A DNA stretch of 64,000 nucleotides from contig NZ_JAOEGB010000001.1 in assembly GCF_025420585.1 (NCBI RefSeq), forward strand, positions 1-64,000. The letters run 5' to 3'. A program made the position numbers and the translations under genes. This document shows positions 16,250-25,873 of this stretch, one piece after another. The notes below the pieces were generated by a model. It worked only from the letters and a program-made list of their open reading frames with translations. It had not been told where the DNA came from and did no database searches. Each line of letters opens with the position of its first letter. Position 1 is the stretch's first letter. This DNA comes from Planotetraspora sp. A-T 1434. Its GTDB lineage: Bacteria > Actinomycetota > Actinomycetes > Streptosporangiales > Streptosporangiaceae.

Positions 16250-16330
16250 ACGACCACACCGTAGGTCCCCGCCTCGTGTCGAAGACACGAATGAGAGCGT
16301 GGGAAACCGCGGTGAGGAAGGCCACCGGCC

Positions 16331-16729
16331 ATGACGATGACCGACCCGATCGCAGACATGCTGACGCGTCTGCGTAACGCGAACTCGGCTTATCACGACA
16401 CCGTGACCATGCCCTACTCGAAGATCAAGGCGCACATCGCCGAGATCCTCCAGCAGGAGGGTTACATCCAGGCCTGGAGCGTCGAGGACGCCAAGGTCGG
16501 CAAGAACCTCGTGGTGGAGCTCAAGTTCGGGCCGAGCCGTGAGCGTTCGCTCGCGGGCTTGCGCCGGGTTTCCAAGCCCGGTCTGCGGGTCTATGCAAAG
16601 AAGGACAACCTGCCCCGAGTCCTGGGCGGTCTGGGCGTCGCGATCATCTCGACGTCCGGCGGGCTCATGACGGACAAGCAGGCCGGCAAGCGTGGAGTGG
16701 GCGGGGAAGTCCTCGCCTACGTCTGGTAA
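16331..16729 (+). CDS. rpsH: 30S ribosomal protein S8 (uS8)
   Basis: 132 aa, [24 protein letters not shown]8 is a primary binder of the 16S central domain and the spc-operon repressor in E. coli. The C-terminal [17 protein letters not shown] is standard. An RBS-bearing 19-nt gap leads to rplF. Confidence 0.98.
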   Translation: MTMTDPIADMLTRLRNANSAYHDTVTMPYSKIKAHIAEILQQEGYIQAWSVEDAKVGKNLVVELKFGPSRERSLAGLRRVSKPGLRVYAKKDNLPRVLGGLGVAIISTSGGLMTDKQAGKRGVGGEVLAYVW

Positions 16730-16748
16730 CGAGGGGAGGAATCACAGC

Positions 16749-17291
16749 ATGTCGAGAATCGGACGGCTGCCCATCCCCGTACCCACGGGTGTCGACATCG
16801 CCATCAATGGCCGGGATGTCCAGGTCAAGGGGCCGAAGGGCACGCTTTCTCACACGGTCGCCGAGCCCATCGAGGTGTCTCGGTCCGAGGACGGCACCAT
16901 CGCCGTCACCCGCCCCAACGACGAGAACAAGGTCCGTGCGCTGCACGGCCTGTCTCGCACGCTCATCGCCAACATGGTGTCGGGCGTGACCCAGGGGTAC
17001 ACGAAGACGCTGGAGATCGTCGGCGTCGGTTACCGCGTCCAGGCCAAGGGCCCGACGCAGCTGGAGTTCTCCCTGGGCTTCAGCCACCCGGTGATCGTCG
17101 ACGCGCCCGAGGGCGTGACCTTCCGAGTCGAGAGGCCGACCCTGTTCCACGTGGACGGCATCGACAAGCAGAAGGTCGGCGAGGTCGCCGCGAACATCAG
17201 GAAGTTGCGCAAGCCCGACCCGTACAAGGGCAAGGGTGTGCGTTACCAGGGCGAAGTTGTCCGCCGCAAGGTCGGAAAGGCTGGTAAGTAG
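16749..17291 (+). CDS. rplF: 50S ribosomal protein L6 (uL6)
   Basis: 180 aa from the ATG at 16749 ([17 protein letters not shown]), with GAGGGGAGG in front. L6 binds near the factor-binding site. The C-terminal [16 protein letters not shown] signature is intact. rplR begins 2 nt after the stop. Confidence 0.98.
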   Translation: MSRIGRLPIPVPTGVDIAINGRDVQVKGPKGTLSHTVAEPIEVSRSEDGTIAVTRPNDENKVRALHGLSRTLIANMVSGVTQGYTKTLEIVGVGYRVQAKGPTQLEFSLGFSHPVIVDAPEGVTFRVERPTLFHVDGIDKQKVGEVAANIRKLRKPDPYKGKGVRYQGEVVRRKVGKAGK

Positions 17292-17293
17292 GC

Positions 17294-17677
17294 ATGGCTG
17301 GCAAGACTGCGTTCGGCAAGCACACGGCCGCCCGCGCCGTCTCGCGGGCCCGCCGACACCGCCGCGTCCGCAAGAACGTCTTCGGTACGGCAGAGCGTCC
17401 GCGTCTGGTCGTCAACCGGTCCACGCGGCACCTGTTCGTGCAGATCGTCGATGACACCAAGGGTCACACGCTGGTGAGCGCCTCCACGATGGACGCCTCG
17501 CTGCGCGGCGCCGAGGGTGACAAGACGGAGAAGGCGAAGAAGGTCGGCGAGCTTCTCGCTCAGCGGGCCAAGAGCGCCGGTATCACCGCTGTCGTGTTCG
17601 ACCGCGGTGGCAACCGCTACGCGGGGCGGCTCGCCGCTCTCGCGGACAGCGCCCGTGAAGGCGGGCTGAACTTCTGA
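17294..17677 (+). CDS. rplR: 50S ribosomal protein L18 (uL18)
   Basis: 127 aa. A basic N-terminus ([18 protein letters not shown]) is followed by the 5S rRNA-binding fold with [18 protein letters not shown]. The C-terminal [19 protein letters not shown] matches the family end. It lies 2 nt after rplF and 34 nt before rpsE. Confidence 0.98.
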   Translation: MAGKTAFGKHTAARAVSRARRHRRVRKNVFGTAERPRLVVNRSTRHLFVQIVDDTKGHTLVSASTMDASLRGAEGDKTEKAKKVGELLAQRAKSAGITAVVFDRGGNRYAGRLAALADSAREGGLNF

Positions 17678-17711
17678 TGGCCCGCATGAGCAACGAGAAG
17701 AGGAACCACTG

Positions 17712-18344
17712 ATGGCTGCAGCACCGCGTCGCGGCGCAGGCGGCGGTGGCGAGCGGCGTGACCGTCGTGACGATCGCCGCGGTGGCGCCGCAGAGAAGGG
17801 CGTCTCGTACATCGAGCGCGTCGTGAAGATCAACCGAGTGGCCAAGGTCGTCAAGGGTGGCCGGCGCTTCAGCTTCACCGCGCTGGTCATCGTCGGCGAC
17901 GGCAACGGCCTCGTCGGGGTCGGCTACGGCAAGGCCAAGGAGGTGCCCGCGGCGATCGCCAAGGGCGTCGAGGAGGCCAAGAAGCACTTCTTCAAGGTGC
18001 CGCGCATCCAGGGCACCATCCCGCACACCGTGCAGGGCGAGGACGCCGCGGGCGTCGTCCTCCTGCGTCCGGCCTCGGCCGGTACCGGTGTGATCGCGGG
18101 TGGCCCGGTGCGCGCGGTCCTGGAGTGCGCCGGGATCCACGACGTGCTGTCCAAGTCGCTCGGCTCGGACAACCCGATCAACATCGTGCACGCCACCGTG
18201 GCGGCTCTGAAGGGCCTCAGCAGGCCCGAGGAGATCGCCGCCCGTCGTGGCCTTCCGATCGAGGACGTCGCCCCCAAGGCGATGCTGAAGGCGCGTGCGG
18301 AGGGCCTCGCCGAGGCCGCCGCCGCGGCGAAGGCGGTGAGCTAG
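17712..18344 (+). CDS. rpsE: 30S ribosomal protein S5 (uS5)
   Basis: 210 aa. An Arg/Gly-rich lead of about 35 residues precedes the conserved double-stranded RNA-binding part starting [21 protein letters not shown]5 contributes to decoding fidelity. The ATG at 17712 is preceded by GAGAAGAGG. rpmD starts 3 nt after the stop. Confidence 0.98.
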   Translation: MAAAPRRGAGGGGERRDRRDDRRGGAAEKGVSYIERVVKINRVAKVVKGGRRFSFTALVIVGDGNGLVGVGYGKAKEVPAAIAKGVEEAKKHFFKVPRIQGTIPHTVQGEDAAGVVLLRPASAGTGVIAGGPVRAVLECAGIHDVLSKSLGSDNPINIVHATVAALKGLSRPEEIAARRGLPIEDVAPKAMLKARAEGLAEAAAAAKAVS

Positions 18345-18347
18345 CCG

Positions 18348-18530
18348 ATGGCGCGTCTGAAGATCACCCAGACCCGGTCGAAGATCGGTGGCAAGCAGAA
18401 CCAGCGTGACTCGCTTCGCTCGCTGGGCCTGAAGCGCATCGGCGACGTCGTCGTCAAGGAGGACCGCCCGGAGATCCGGGGGATGGTCGCCGTGGTGACG
18501 CACCTCGTCGAGGTTGAAGAGGTCGACTAG
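18348..18530 (+). CDS. rpmD: 50S ribosomal protein L30 (uL30)
   Basis: 60 aa, [33 protein letters not shown], standard length. It is packed between rpsE (3-nt gap) and rplO (2-nt gap), the order found across bacteria. Confidence 0.97.
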   Translation: MARLKITQTRSKIGGKQNQRDSLRSLGLKRIGDVVVKEDRPEIRGMVAVVTHLVEVEEVD

Positions 18531-18532
18531 TC

Positions 18533-18988
18533 ATGACTGAGAACGCTCCGCTCAAGCTGCACGACCTGCGTCCGGCCCCCGGCGCCAACAGGCCCAAGGT
18601 CCGCAAGGGCCGTGGCGAGGGCTCCAAGGGCAAGACAGCCGGCCGTGGCACCAAGGGCACCAAGTCCCGGACGAACGTCCCGCTCGGCTTCGAGGGTGGT
18701 CAGGTCCCGCTCCAGCGGCGCCTGCCCAAGCTCAAGGGCTTCTCCAACGCCCTGTTCAAGACGACCTACCAGGTCGTCAACCTGGACAGGCTCGGTGAGC
18801 TCTTCCCGCAGGGCGGCGACGTCACGCTGGACGACCTGGTCGCCAAGGGTGCCGTCCGTAAGAACCAGCCCGTCAAGGTGCTGGGAACCGGTGAGATCTC
18901 CGTGGCGTTGAACGTGCAGGCGCACGCCTTCTCCGCCAGCGCCAAGGAGAAGATCGCCGCGGCCGGCGGCTCGGTTTCCGAGCTGTAG
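18533..18988 (+). CDS. rplO: 50S ribosomal protein L15 (uL15)
   Basis: 151 aa. The N-terminal basic, glycine-rich part ([19 protein letters not shown]) threads into 23S rRNA, and a globular domain follows. L15 is a late-assembly organiser. It is the last r-protein gene before secY; a 193-nt gap with a hairpin follows. Confidence 0.98.
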   Translation: MTENAPLKLHDLRPAPGANRPKVRKGRGEGSKGKTAGRGTKGTKSRTNVPLGFEGGQVPLQRRLPKLKGFSNALFKTTYQVVNLDRLGELFPQGGDVTLDDLVAKGAVRKNQPVKVLGTGEISVALNVQAHAFSASAKEKIAAAGGSVSEL

Positions 18989-19004
18989 GCATTATGCTGC
19001 GCGA

Positions 19005-19035
19005 GGCGCGGAGGTTCGTTATGAGCCTCCGCGCC
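19005..19035 (+). promoter_or_regulatory. Hairpin between rplO and secY
   Basis: A perfect 10-bp stem, GGCGCGGAGG (19005-19014) with CCTCCGCGCC (19026-19035), closes an 11-nt loop, 16 nt after the rplO stop. A second weaker stem around GGGCAG/CTGCCC lies near 19060-19080. No U-run. The gap may separate expression of the translocase from the r-protein genes. Confidence 0.5.
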
Positions 19036-19181
19036 CGTAGTGCGTTAGAGTTCGCTGGGCAGCGGGCTCGTTTCCTGCCCGACCAAGCTCATTCGCAAGC
19101 TCACTGGCAAGAAGACATGTCGATGGACGCCCCCCAGACCATCGCCGACCGTTACCGCGTCACAGGCGCGCAGGAGGGACC

Positions 19182-20489
19182 GTGCTAACCGCGATTACCC
19201 GGGCATTCCGGACGCCTGACCTGCGCAAGAAGCTGCTCTTCACTTTGGGCATCATCGCGCTGTTCCGGCTCGGCTCGGTACTTCCCACTCCCGGCGTGAA
19301 CGCCGCGAACGTCCGTACGTGCCTCGACCAGGCTCAGGCCGGCGATTCCGGCAACATCTACGGAATGGTTCAGCTCTTCAGTGGCGGTGCGCTGCTGAAG
19401 CTGTCCGTGTTCGCGCTCGGCATCATGCCGTACATCACCGCCAGCATCATCTTGCAGCTCCTGACGGTGGTGATCCCGCGCCTGGAGGCCCTGAAGAAGG
19501 AGGGCCAGGCCGGCACCTCCAAGATCACGCAGTACACACGGTACCTCACCATCGGCCTCGCGGTCCTTCAGTCGACGGCATTCGTCGCACTGGCCCGCAG
19601 CGGCACGCTGTTCCCGAGCTGCCGCGAGCAGATCCTGCTCAACCAGGACGTCTTCACCATCGTCACGATGGTGATCACGATGACCGCCGGCACCGCTGTG
19701 ATCATGTGGCTGGGCGAGCTGGTGACCGACCGAGGCGTCGGCAACGGCATGTCCATCCTGATCTTCACGCAGGTCATCGCCATCTTCCCGGCCGAGCTGC
19801 TGAACATCTACCGCCTCAGCGCGTTCAAGTTCGTCGTGGTCCTGATCGTCGGCATCGTGATGATCGCGGTCGTGGTCTTCATCGAGCAGGCGCAGCGCCG
19901 CATCCCGGTGCAGTACGCCAAGCGCATGGTGGGCCGCCGGATGTACGGCGGGACCTCGACCTACATCCCGCTGAAGGTCAACCAGGCCGGCATCATCCCG
20001 GTCATCTTCGCCTCGTCGCTCCTCTATCTGCCGCAGTTGCTCGTCACGCTGTTCGGCAACAGCTCGCAGCCCAACGCGATCGTGGAGTGGCTGGCGCAGA
20101 ACCTGGTCAAGGGCGACCACCCCATCTACATGGCCACGTTCTTCCTCCTTATCATCTTCTTCACCTACTTCTACGTGTCCATCACTTTCAACCCCGTTGA
20201 AGTGGCCGACAACATGAAGAAGTACGGTGGGTTCATCCCGGGCATCCGTCCGGGCCGGCCGACCGCTGAGTACCTGAACTATGTGCTCACGCGGCTCACC
20301 GCCGCCGGCGCTCCGTATCTGGGTGTCATCTCGCTGATCCCGATCCTCGCGCTGGCGCTGGCCGGAGCGAGTCAGAACTTCCCGTTCGGAGGGACCAGCA
20401 TTCTTATCATGGTTGGTGTTGGTCTGGACACGGTCAAGCAGATCGAGAGCCAGCTTCAGCAGCGCAACTACGAGGGTTTCCTGAGATAG
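19182..20489 (+). CDS. secY: Protein translocase subunit SecY
   Basis: 435 aa, with about ten hydrophobic membrane segments. SecY forms the protein-conducting channel with SecE and SecG. The N-terminus [21 protein letters not shown] and the cytoplasmic loop with [25 protein letters not shown] are family hallmarks. It starts at GTG after AGGAGGGACC. Its TAG overlaps the adk GTG by one base. Confidence 0.98.
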   Translation: MLTAITRAFRTPDLRKKLLFTLGIIALFRLGSVLPTPGVNAANVRTCLDQAQAGDSGNIYGMVQLFSGGALLKLSVFALGIMPYITASIILQLLTVVIPRLEALKKEGQAGTSKITQYTRYLTIGLAVLQSTAFVALARSGTLFPSCREQILLNQDVFTIVTMVITMTAGTAVIMWLGELVTDRGVGNGMSILIFTQVIAIFPAELLNIYRLSAFKFVVVLIVGIVMIAVVVFIEQAQRRIPVQYAKRMVGRRMYGGTSTYIPLKVNQAGIIPVIFASSLLYLPQLLVTLFGNSSQPNAIVEWLAQNLVKGDHPIYMATFFLLIIFFTYFYVSITFNPVEVADNMKKYGGFIPGIRPGRPTAEYLNYVLTRLTAAGAPYLGVISLIPILALALAGASQNFPFGGTSILIMVGVGLDTVKQIESQLQQRNYEGFLR

Positions 20490-21142
20490 TGCGCGTCGTC
20501 CTGGTCGGGCCCCCCGGAGCGGGCAAGGGGACGCAGGCCCAGTTCATCGCTTCGCATCTGTCGATCCCGAAAATCTCGACAGGCGACATCTTCCGCGCCA
20601 ACGTCTCCGGTGGCACGGACCTCGGCAAGCTTGCCAAGCAGTACATGGACCGCGGCGACCTCGTCCCCGACGAGGTGACGGTCGCCATGGTCCGTGACCG
20701 CCTCGCGGAGGACGACGCGCAGGAGGGCTTCCTCCTGGACGGCTTCCCACGGAATGTGCCGCAAGCGGAGATCCTGAAGAAGATGCTGGCCGAGTTCGGC
20801 ACCGGGCTCGATCTGGTCCTGGAGCTGGTCGTCGACGACGACGAGGTCGTGCGGCGCCTGGCGGGCCGGCGCACCTGCCGCTCCTGCGGCAAGGTGTGGC
20901 ACGTGGTGTTCGACCCGCCGGCTTCTCCGGGCGTCTGCGACGCCTGTGGGGGCGAGCTCTTCCAGCGCGACGACGACCGCGAGGAGACCATCAGGCACCG
21001 CCTGGAGGTCTACCAGGAGCAGACGGCGCCGCTGATCTCGTTCTACGCCGACGAGGGCATCCTCGTCGGGGTAGACGCGACCGGCCCGGTCGAGGAGGTC
21101 ACCCAGCGGGCGATGTCGGCCCTGCGACGGTTCGCCGACTGA
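20489..21142 (+). CDS. adk: Adenylate kinase
   Basis: 217 aa, interconverting ATP, ADP and AMP. The P-loop [10 protein letters not shown] sits at residues 7-16, and DGFPRN is present. The LID domain carries a zinc-type four-cysteine site (C130, C133, C150, C153) rather than the hydrogen-bonded lid of enterobacteria. It overlaps the secY stop. A stem-loop lies after the gene (21150-21190). Confidence 0.98.
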   Translation: MRVVLVGPPGAGKGTQAQFIASHLSIPKISTGDIFRANVSGGTDLGKLAKQYMDRGDLVPDEVTVAMVRDRLAEDDAQEGFLLDGFPRNVPQAEILKKMLAEFGTGLDLVLELVVDDDEVVRRLAGRRTCRSCGKVWHVVFDPPASPGVCDACGGELFQRDDDREETIRHRLEVYQEQTAPLISFYADEGILVGVDATGPVEEVTQRAMSALRRFAD

Positions 21143-21150
21143 GTCGTTAC

Positions 21151-21192
21151 CGTGGCGTCGAACGCCACCCCGATCCATGGGGTGGCGTTCAG
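21151..21192 (+). terminator. Hairpin downstream of adk
   Basis: GTGGCGTCGAACGCCACC and GGGGTGGCGTTC offer alternative pairings, GTGGCG with CGCCAC and AACGCCACCCC with GGGGTGGCGTT. The second is an 11-bp perfect stem around an 8-nt loop, followed by a weak T-bearing stretch (CAGCCATTTAT). It may partly terminate before map. Confidence 0.5.
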
Positions 21193-21228
21193 CCATTTAT
21201 GGGACAATCGGGCGAGGGGGTGCCATAA

Positions 21229-22056
21229 GTGTTCAAGAAGAGTAAGCACGGAATCCAGATCAAGACCATCGAACAGGTCGAGCAGATGCGGGCGGCCGGT
21301 CTGGTCGTGGCCCGGACGCTCGAACTCCTGCGTTCGTCGGTCGAGCCCGGCCTGACCCCCCTCGACCTCGACGCCATCGCCGAGGAGGCCATCCGGGGAG
21401 AGGGCGCCATCCCGTCGTTCAAGGGATACCAGGGCTTCCCGGCCACCATCTGCGCCTCCGTCAACGACGAGGTCGTGCACGGCATCCCCACGGAGCGGCG
21501 CAAGCTCCGCGAGGGCGACATCATCTCCATCGACTGCGGCGCCATCCTCGACGGCTGGCACGGCGACTCGGCGATCACGGTTCCCGTGGGCGAGGTCGAT
21601 CCGGCCTTGACCGAGCTGATGCGGGTCACCGAGGAGGCCATGTGGCGCGGCATCTCCGCGCTCACGGTCGGCGGCCACCTGTCGGACGTCGGCTTCCGCG
21701 TCGAGAAATACGTGCGCTCCCAGGGCCGCTACGGCATCCCGGCCGAGTACGGCGGGCACGGCATCGGCACCGAGATGCACATGGACCCCTGGGTGGCCAA
21801 CCACGGCCGTCCCGGGCGGGGGCCACGCCTGGAGGCCGGCATGTGCTTCGCCGTGGAGCCCATGGTGAACCTCGGCACCGACCGCACGAAGGTCCTCGCC
21901 GACGACTGGACGGTCGTCACGCTGGACGGCAAGCAGTCCGCGCATTTCGAGCACAGCGTCGCCGTCACCGACGACGGCCCGCTGGTGCTGACCGCGCTCG
22001 ACGGGGGAAAGCCCCGCCTCAGGGGGCTGCTCGCCGAGGCCGGCGAGAACGCCTGA
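21229..22056 (+). CDS. map: Methionine aminopeptidase, type I
   Basis: 275 aa. It removes the initiator methionine from nascent proteins. Metal-binding segments are visible: IDCGAILDGWHGDSA (Asp pair), GHGIGTEMHMDPW (His) and AVEPMVN plus the C-terminal HFEHSVAVT (Glu ligands). The GTG start at 21229 follows the purine-rich GGCGAGGGGGTG. In most actinobacteria infA comes next; here a 4.5-kb island intervenes. Confidence 0.97.
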   Translation: MFKKSKHGIQIKTIEQVEQMRAAGLVVARTLELLRSSVEPGLTPLDLDAIAEEAIRGEGAIPSFKGYQGFPATICASVNDEVVHGIPTERRKLREGDIISIDCGAILDGWHGDSAITVPVGEVDPALTELMRVTEEAMWRGISALTVGGHLSDVGFRVEKYVRSQGRYGIPAEYGGHGIGTEMHMDPWVANHGRPGRGPRLEAGMCFAVEPMVNLGTDRTKVLADDWTVVTLDGKQSAHFEHSVAVTDDGPLVLTALDGGKPRLRGLLAEAGENA

Positions 22057-22126
22057 TCCCGGACGGCCTGCCGTACCGAGCCGTGAAACATAATGGTCTT
22101 ATCGCGCGGATCAGCGGGAGATGGTG

Positions 22127-22570
22127 ATGGCGGCAACTCCGGAGATGCGGGCGTCTGACGGCGACAGGGATCGGGTCGCCGCGGCGCTGCGTGAACACGT
22201 CACCGAGGGCAGGCTCAGCGTCGACGAGTTCAACGAGCGGCTGGAACAGGTCTACCAGAGCCGGACGTACGGCGAGCTGGCGAAGCTCACCGCGGACCTG
22301 CCGGAGATCGACCTGCACACCCTGCCCGCCACGGTGTCGGCCCCCCGGGGGCGGCCCGCCCGTCCGGCGGCCGCCCAGGGCGCGCTGAAGGCCAGCTGGG
22401 CGGCATGGGCGGTCGCGAGTGGCGTCAACTGGGTGGTGTGGCTCATCGTGGGGATCACGTCCGGCCACATGGTCTACCCGTGGCCGCTCTGGGTGATGGG
22501 TCCGTGGGGCGTGATCCTGCTGCTCGGCACCCTTTTCGGTGGCATGCACGGATCCGACCGCCGCCGATAG
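22127..22570 (+). CDS. DUF1707 domain membrane protein
   Basis: 147 aa. The N-terminal half (residues about 8-55, DRDRVAAALREHVTEGRLSVDEFNERL) is a DUF1707 domain, a SHOCT-like helical module common in actinobacteria. The C-terminal half has two hydrophobic segments (WAAWAVASGVNWVVWLIVGI and PLWVMGPWGVILLLGTLFGG), so it is probably a small membrane protein. GGGAG at 22116-22120 abuts an ATG at 22121 and fits the ATG at 22127 better (6-nt spacing). Function unknown. First gene of the island between map and infA. Confidence 0.85.
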   Translation: MAATPEMRASDGDRDRVAAALREHVTEGRLSVDEFNERLEQVYQSRTYGELAKLTADLPEIDLHTLPATVSAPRGRPARPAAAQGALKASWAAWAVASGVNWVVWLIVGITSGHMVYPWPLWVMGPWGVILLLGTLFGGMHGSDRRR

Positions 22571-22667
22571 CTCTCGCCCAGATCGGTAAGCACGTATTTT
22601 TCCGCATTTCCTGAATCGCTGAGTGTGCATTCCTCCGCAGAACGGCGGGCGGATCCTCCGTAACTTC

Positions 22668-22708
22668 GGGGGTGTCCGGAGATGAGCAGCATCTTCCGGA
22701 AATCCCCC
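22668..22708 (+). promoter_or_regulatory. 5' UTR hairpin next to the ribosome-binding site of the secreted-protein gene
   Basis: GGGGG (22668-22672) pairs with CCCCC (22704-22708), and TCCGGA-GATG (22675-22684) pairs with CATC-TCCGGA (22690-22700) around the loop AGCAG. The stem ends one base before the GGAGG site at 22710-22714. Such a hairpin could stabilise the mRNA or regulate translation. Confidence 0.55.
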
Positions 22709-22719
22709 TGGAGGACATC

Positions 22720-23175
22720 GTGAGCAAGATCCGTACCATTCTGGCCGGTACCGCTGTCGCCGGCGCTCTGGCCGCCGGTCTCGTGGCCGCCCCCGCCGCC
22801 CAGGCGGCGACCGCCGAGGCGTCGAGCCCCTTCAAGCACTTCTTCGGCACGACCTACTCGGGCTACAGCGGCAGCCACGACGAGGACCGCGGCGACCGGT
22901 CGTACTTCAGCAAGGGTTACTGGTACAAGGACCACGGCCGCTACTGGTTCTTCGGCGACCTGTACGACGGCGACCACGACCACGAGTACAGCTACGTCTG
23001 GTTCCGCTGGCACGACGAGGGTGGCACCCACTTCAAGTCGTACCGGACCTTCGGCCACCTGCACATCGGTCACTTCGGCGGCTTCAGCGGCAGCCACGGG
23101 TTCAACGACTTCGACATCCGCGTCTGCGAGGGCGGCCCGGCGAGCGACTGCGGCGGCTGGCACGACGTGTTCTAA
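22720..23175 (+). CDS. Small secreted protein rich in aromatic residues, His and Gly
   Basis: 151 aa. A Sec signal peptide is clear: MSKIRTILAG, a hydrophobic AVAGALAAGLVAA, and a probable AQA-A cleavage near residue 30. The mature part of about 120 residues is rich in Gly, Ser, His, Asp, Tyr and Trp (GYWYKDHGRYWFFGDLYDGD), with two cysteines near the C-terminus that could form a disulfide. No known domain was recognised. The GTG start is fixed by GGAGG five nt upstream. It stands alone, followed by the IS element. Confidence 0.8.
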   Translation: MSKIRTILAGTAVAGALAAGLVAAPAAQAATAEASSPFKHFFGTTYSGYSGSHDEDRGDRSYFSKGYWYKDHGRYWFFGDLYDGDHDHEYSYVWFRWHDEGGTHFKSYRTFGHLHIGHFGGFSGSHGFNDFDIRVCEGGPASDCGGWHDVF

Positions 23176-23270
23176 ACGACACGGCCCGCTTCTGGGATCT
23201 TCCAAGGGGTCCGTCCTCCGGGGCGGGCCCCTTTCCGCGTTCCGCCGCGAAGAGCGGTCTCTACGGTTAC

Positions 23271-24433
23271 CTGAGGTTGAACTCGTGGTGTCGTAGGGGC
23301 TGATGGCTCGTCGTCCGTGCGGTATCACCGGAGCATGCGATATCCACAAGGAGGCGGGCTGACTGCCGAACGGCAGCAGTTCCGCGAGGAGTTACGGCTC
23401 AAGGCGGCCGAGCGGTTCGCCCAGGGCGAGGCGAGCTCGGTCATCGCCAAGGCCCTGCGCGTCAACGTCCGCTCGGTACAACGGTGGCGGCAGAAGTGGG
23501 AGCAGGGCGGTCCGCGGGCCCTGCGGTCGCAGGGGCCGGCATCGCTGCCGAGGCTGAGCCAGGAGCAGTTCGCGCAGCTGGAGGCGGAGCTGGCCAAGGG
23601 GCCGACCGCGCACGGCTGGGAGGACCAGCGCTGGACACTGGCGCGGATCAAGACGGTGATCGGTCGGCGCTTTCACATGGCCTACACGATCCAGGGCGTG
23701 CGGAAACCGCTGGCGCGTAACGGCTGGGCCTGGCAGGTCCCGGCCCGACGGGCCATGGAGCGGGACGACGGGGTGGTGGCCGGGTGGGTCAAGGAGGTGT
23801 GGCCCTGCGCGGAAGACTCGCGGCGGCCCGTGGAGCCTGGCTCGTCTTCGAGGACGAAGCCGGATTTTCCATGACGCCGCCGCACGCGAAGACCTGGTCA
23901 CAGCGCGGCCGGACCCCGGTGGTGCGGGTCCGCGGCCGCTCCCGCAGACGGATCTCCATCGCCGCGCTGACCTGCTACAAACCCGGTCGCCGCTCCAGGC
24001 TCATCTACCGGCCCCGCCATGACGACGGCCGTCGCGATGGGCGCAAGAGCTTCTCCTGGCGCGACTACCGGGACCTGTTGATCGCAGCACACCAGCAGCT
24101 CGGTGGCCCGATCGTTCTCGTCTGGGACAACCTCAACGTCCACAAGGCCGCCGACCTGCAAAAGTTCGCCGAGGCCCGGGACTGGCTGACCATCTACTAT
24201 CTGCCGCCCTACGCACCCGACCTCAACCCAGTCGAGGGGATCTGGTCCCTCCTGCGACGCGGCTGGCTCTCCAACGTCGCCTTCAGTACCCCTGAACACC
24301 TCGTCCAGCGCATCCGGCGCGGCCTACGGCACATCCAGTACCGCAGCGAACTCATAGACGGCTGCCTCGCCGAGACCGGCCTGGCAATCAGACCCACCTG
24401 AGCAACCCGGCCACATCACGAGTTCAACCTCAG
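23271..24433 (+). mobile_element. IS630-family insertion sequence (frameshifted)
   Basis: Terminal inverted repeats are visible as a perfect 17-bp match: CTGAGGTTGAACTCGTG at 23271-23287 and its complement at 24417-24433. A TA follows the right end and a TAC precedes the left, consistent with the TA target of IS630/Tc1 elements. The element is about 1.16 kb and contains one transposase reading frame broken by a shift. The 81 bp before the right end recur at 25874-25954. Confidence 0.88.
23335..24401 (+). pseudogene. IS630-family transposase, two frames (frameshift or programmed -1)
   Basis: Frame one (to 23874) encodes the N-terminal helix-turn-helix (AERFAQGEASSVIAKALRVN, RSVQRWRQKW). Frame two (to 24401) encodes the DDE catalytic half: VFEDEAGF, VWDNLNVH and PYAPDLNPVEGIWS carry the Asp, Asp and Glu. 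The join to frame -1 must fall near 23811-23820, after the codons for CAE, continuing LAAARGAWLVFEDEAG. No clear slippery heptamer is present, so a mutation is more likely than programmed frameshifting. A start at 23335 gives MRYPQGGGLTAERQQ, as in relatives. Confidence 0.85.
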
Positions 24434-25293
24434 TAATGCAGGGCGGCCGCGAGTGCCTCGGCCAGGGTCACGGGCGGGCGGCCGATCAGGCGGCGCAAGT
24501 CGCCAGAGTCGGTGTACATCTCGCCGCGGTTCATACCGCGGTCAGCGTCAGCGAGGACCTCCGCCAGCTCGGCGGGTAGGCCCGCGGCGTCCAGTACCTG
24601 GGCGAAGTCGGCCACCGGGAGGTCAGCGTAGGTAACCTGCTTTCCGGCCGCAGCGGAGATCGCGGCGGCGAGCTCAGTCAGGGTGAAGGATTCGTCGCCG
24701 CCGAGCTCGTACACGGCGCCGGTGTGGCCTTCAGCGGTGAGGACGACCGCTGCGGCCTCGGCGTAGTCGGCGCGGGACGCGGCGCTGATCCGCCCCTCGC
24801 CTGCGGCGCCGACGACCGCGCCGTTCTGCAGGATCTGCGGCAGTTGGCTGGTGTAGTTCTCCAAGTACCAGCCGTTGCGCAGCAGCACGCTGGGGATTCC
24901 GCGGTCCCGCAGATACGCCTCGGTCTCGCTGTGCGTGGCACCGATGACGGTGGTGGCCGTGTCTGCGTGCGTCGTGCTCGTGTACGCCACTAGCGACACG
25001 CCTGCGGATGCCGCGGCGTCGATCACGCGGCGGTGGTTGGCGACCCGCTCGCCCACGGGGACGGAGGCCGAGATCAGCAGCAGCCTGTCCGCCCCCGCGA
25101 ATGCCTCGGCCAGGCCGTCCGTGTCCGCGAAGTCGGCGCGGCGTACCGTGATGCCTCGGTCGGCCAAATCCTTGATCCCGGCGATGTCCCGGCCGGTCGC
25201 GATGATGTCCGCGGCCGGGATCCCGCGCCGCAGCAGTGCCTCGACGGTGAGCCTGCCCAGCTGGCCGGTGGCTCCAGTGACGACGATCGGCAT
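24430..25293 (-). CDS. NmrA-family quinone oxidoreductase (QOR2/QorB-like)
   Basis: 287 aa from the ATG at 25293 (MPIVVTGATGQLGRLTVEAL). The alternative ATG at 25302 touches its ribosome-binding site, while GGAAGGA is 9 nt from 25293. The N-terminus has the Rossmann motif GATGQLG (residues 7-13). The rest resembles the SDR-a NmrA-like group of NAD(P)H:quinone reductases (E. coli YtfG). It is divergent from an HxlR regulator, the arrangement known for ytfG/ytfH and for qor2/qorR of Corynebacterium. Its 3' end abuts the IS630 right end, so it was probably acquired or rearranged with the IS. Confidence 0.85.
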   Translation of the reverse strand: MPIVVTGATGQLGRLTVEALLRRGIPAADIIATGRDIAGIKDLADRGITVRRADFADTDGLAEAFAGADRLLLISASVPVGERVANHRRVIDAAASAGVSLVAYTSTTHADTATTVIGATHSETEAYLRDRGIPSVLLRNGWYLENYTSQLPQILQNGAVVGAAGEGRISAASRADYAEAAAVVLTAEGHTGAVYELGGDESFTLTELAAAISAAAGKQVTYADLPVADFAQVLDAAGLPAELAEVLADADRGMNRGEMYTDSGDLRRLIGRPPVTLAEALAAALHY

Positions 25294-25382
25294 GATGGTC
25301 ATTCCTTCCTTCCGCGCGTGCCCCGCACGCCTGCCGCGGTCCGTCCGCCGCGGGATGGAACACAGAATGACCTGGACACTCT

Positions 25383-25425
25383 TTGTTGGGGAGTAGCCAC
25401 TTCTTGGTAGGGTACTTACCGCAGC
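25383..25425. promoter_or_regulatory. Divergent qor/HxlR control region
   Basis: The 153-bp gap between the two divergent genes holds an imperfect palindrome GGTAGGGTACTTACC at 25406-25420, a plausible HxlR operator by position. TTGTTG at 25383-25388 could be a -35 element, but spacing to TAGGGT is 19 bp. The assignment is by analogy with qor2/qorR control. Confidence 0.4.
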
Positions 25426-25446
25426 GAAAGCATTGAGGTGAGCCGT

Positions 25447-25851
25447 ATGGCTGCTGTCGAGAATGTGACCGGGCCCATGCCGTCATTCGATCCGTACGAG
25501 CGCGGCTGCCCGTCGCGGGACCTGCTCGACCAGATCGGCAGCAAGTGGGCGGTCCTCGTGCTGGGCGAACTCGGCCGGAACGGGACCTCCCGGTTCGGTC
25601 ATCTCCGGCAGGCGCTGGCGGGCGTGAGCGAGAAGATGCTCACCCAGACGCTGCGCACCCTCGAACGCGACGGGCTGGTCAGCCGGACCGTCTACCCAGA
25701 GGTGCCGCCGCACGTGGAGTATGAGCTGACCGCGCTCGGCCAGACGCTACGGGAACCGCTGAAGGCGCTCACGGAGTGGTCCGTGCTGCACATCGAAGAA
25801 GTCATCACCGCCCGCGAAGAGTACGACGACCGCACTGAGCGCACCAGGTAA
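25447..25851 (+). CDS. HxlR-family transcriptional regulator (QorR-like)
   Basis: 134 aa winged helix-turn-helix protein. The HxlR signature is clear: CPSRDLLDQIGSKWAVLVLGEL, then FGHLRQALAGVSEKMLTQTLRTLERDGLV. Cys21 in the N-terminal YERGCPSRD matches the redox-sensing cysteine position reported for QorR. The ATG at 25447 has GAGG 8 nt upstream; an in-frame GTG at 25438 overlaps that site and is less likely. It probably represses the divergent reductase gene in response to quinones or oxidation (inference from family). Confidence 0.88.
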   Translation: MAAVENVTGPMPSFDPYERGCPSRDLLDQIGSKWAVLVLGELGRNGTSRFGHLRQALAGVSEKMLTQTLRTLERDGLVSRTVYPEVPPHVEYELTALGQTLREPLKALTEWSVLHIEEVITAREEYDDRTERTR

Positions 25852-25873
25852 TCAGCGGCGGCCAGCGGTCTGG

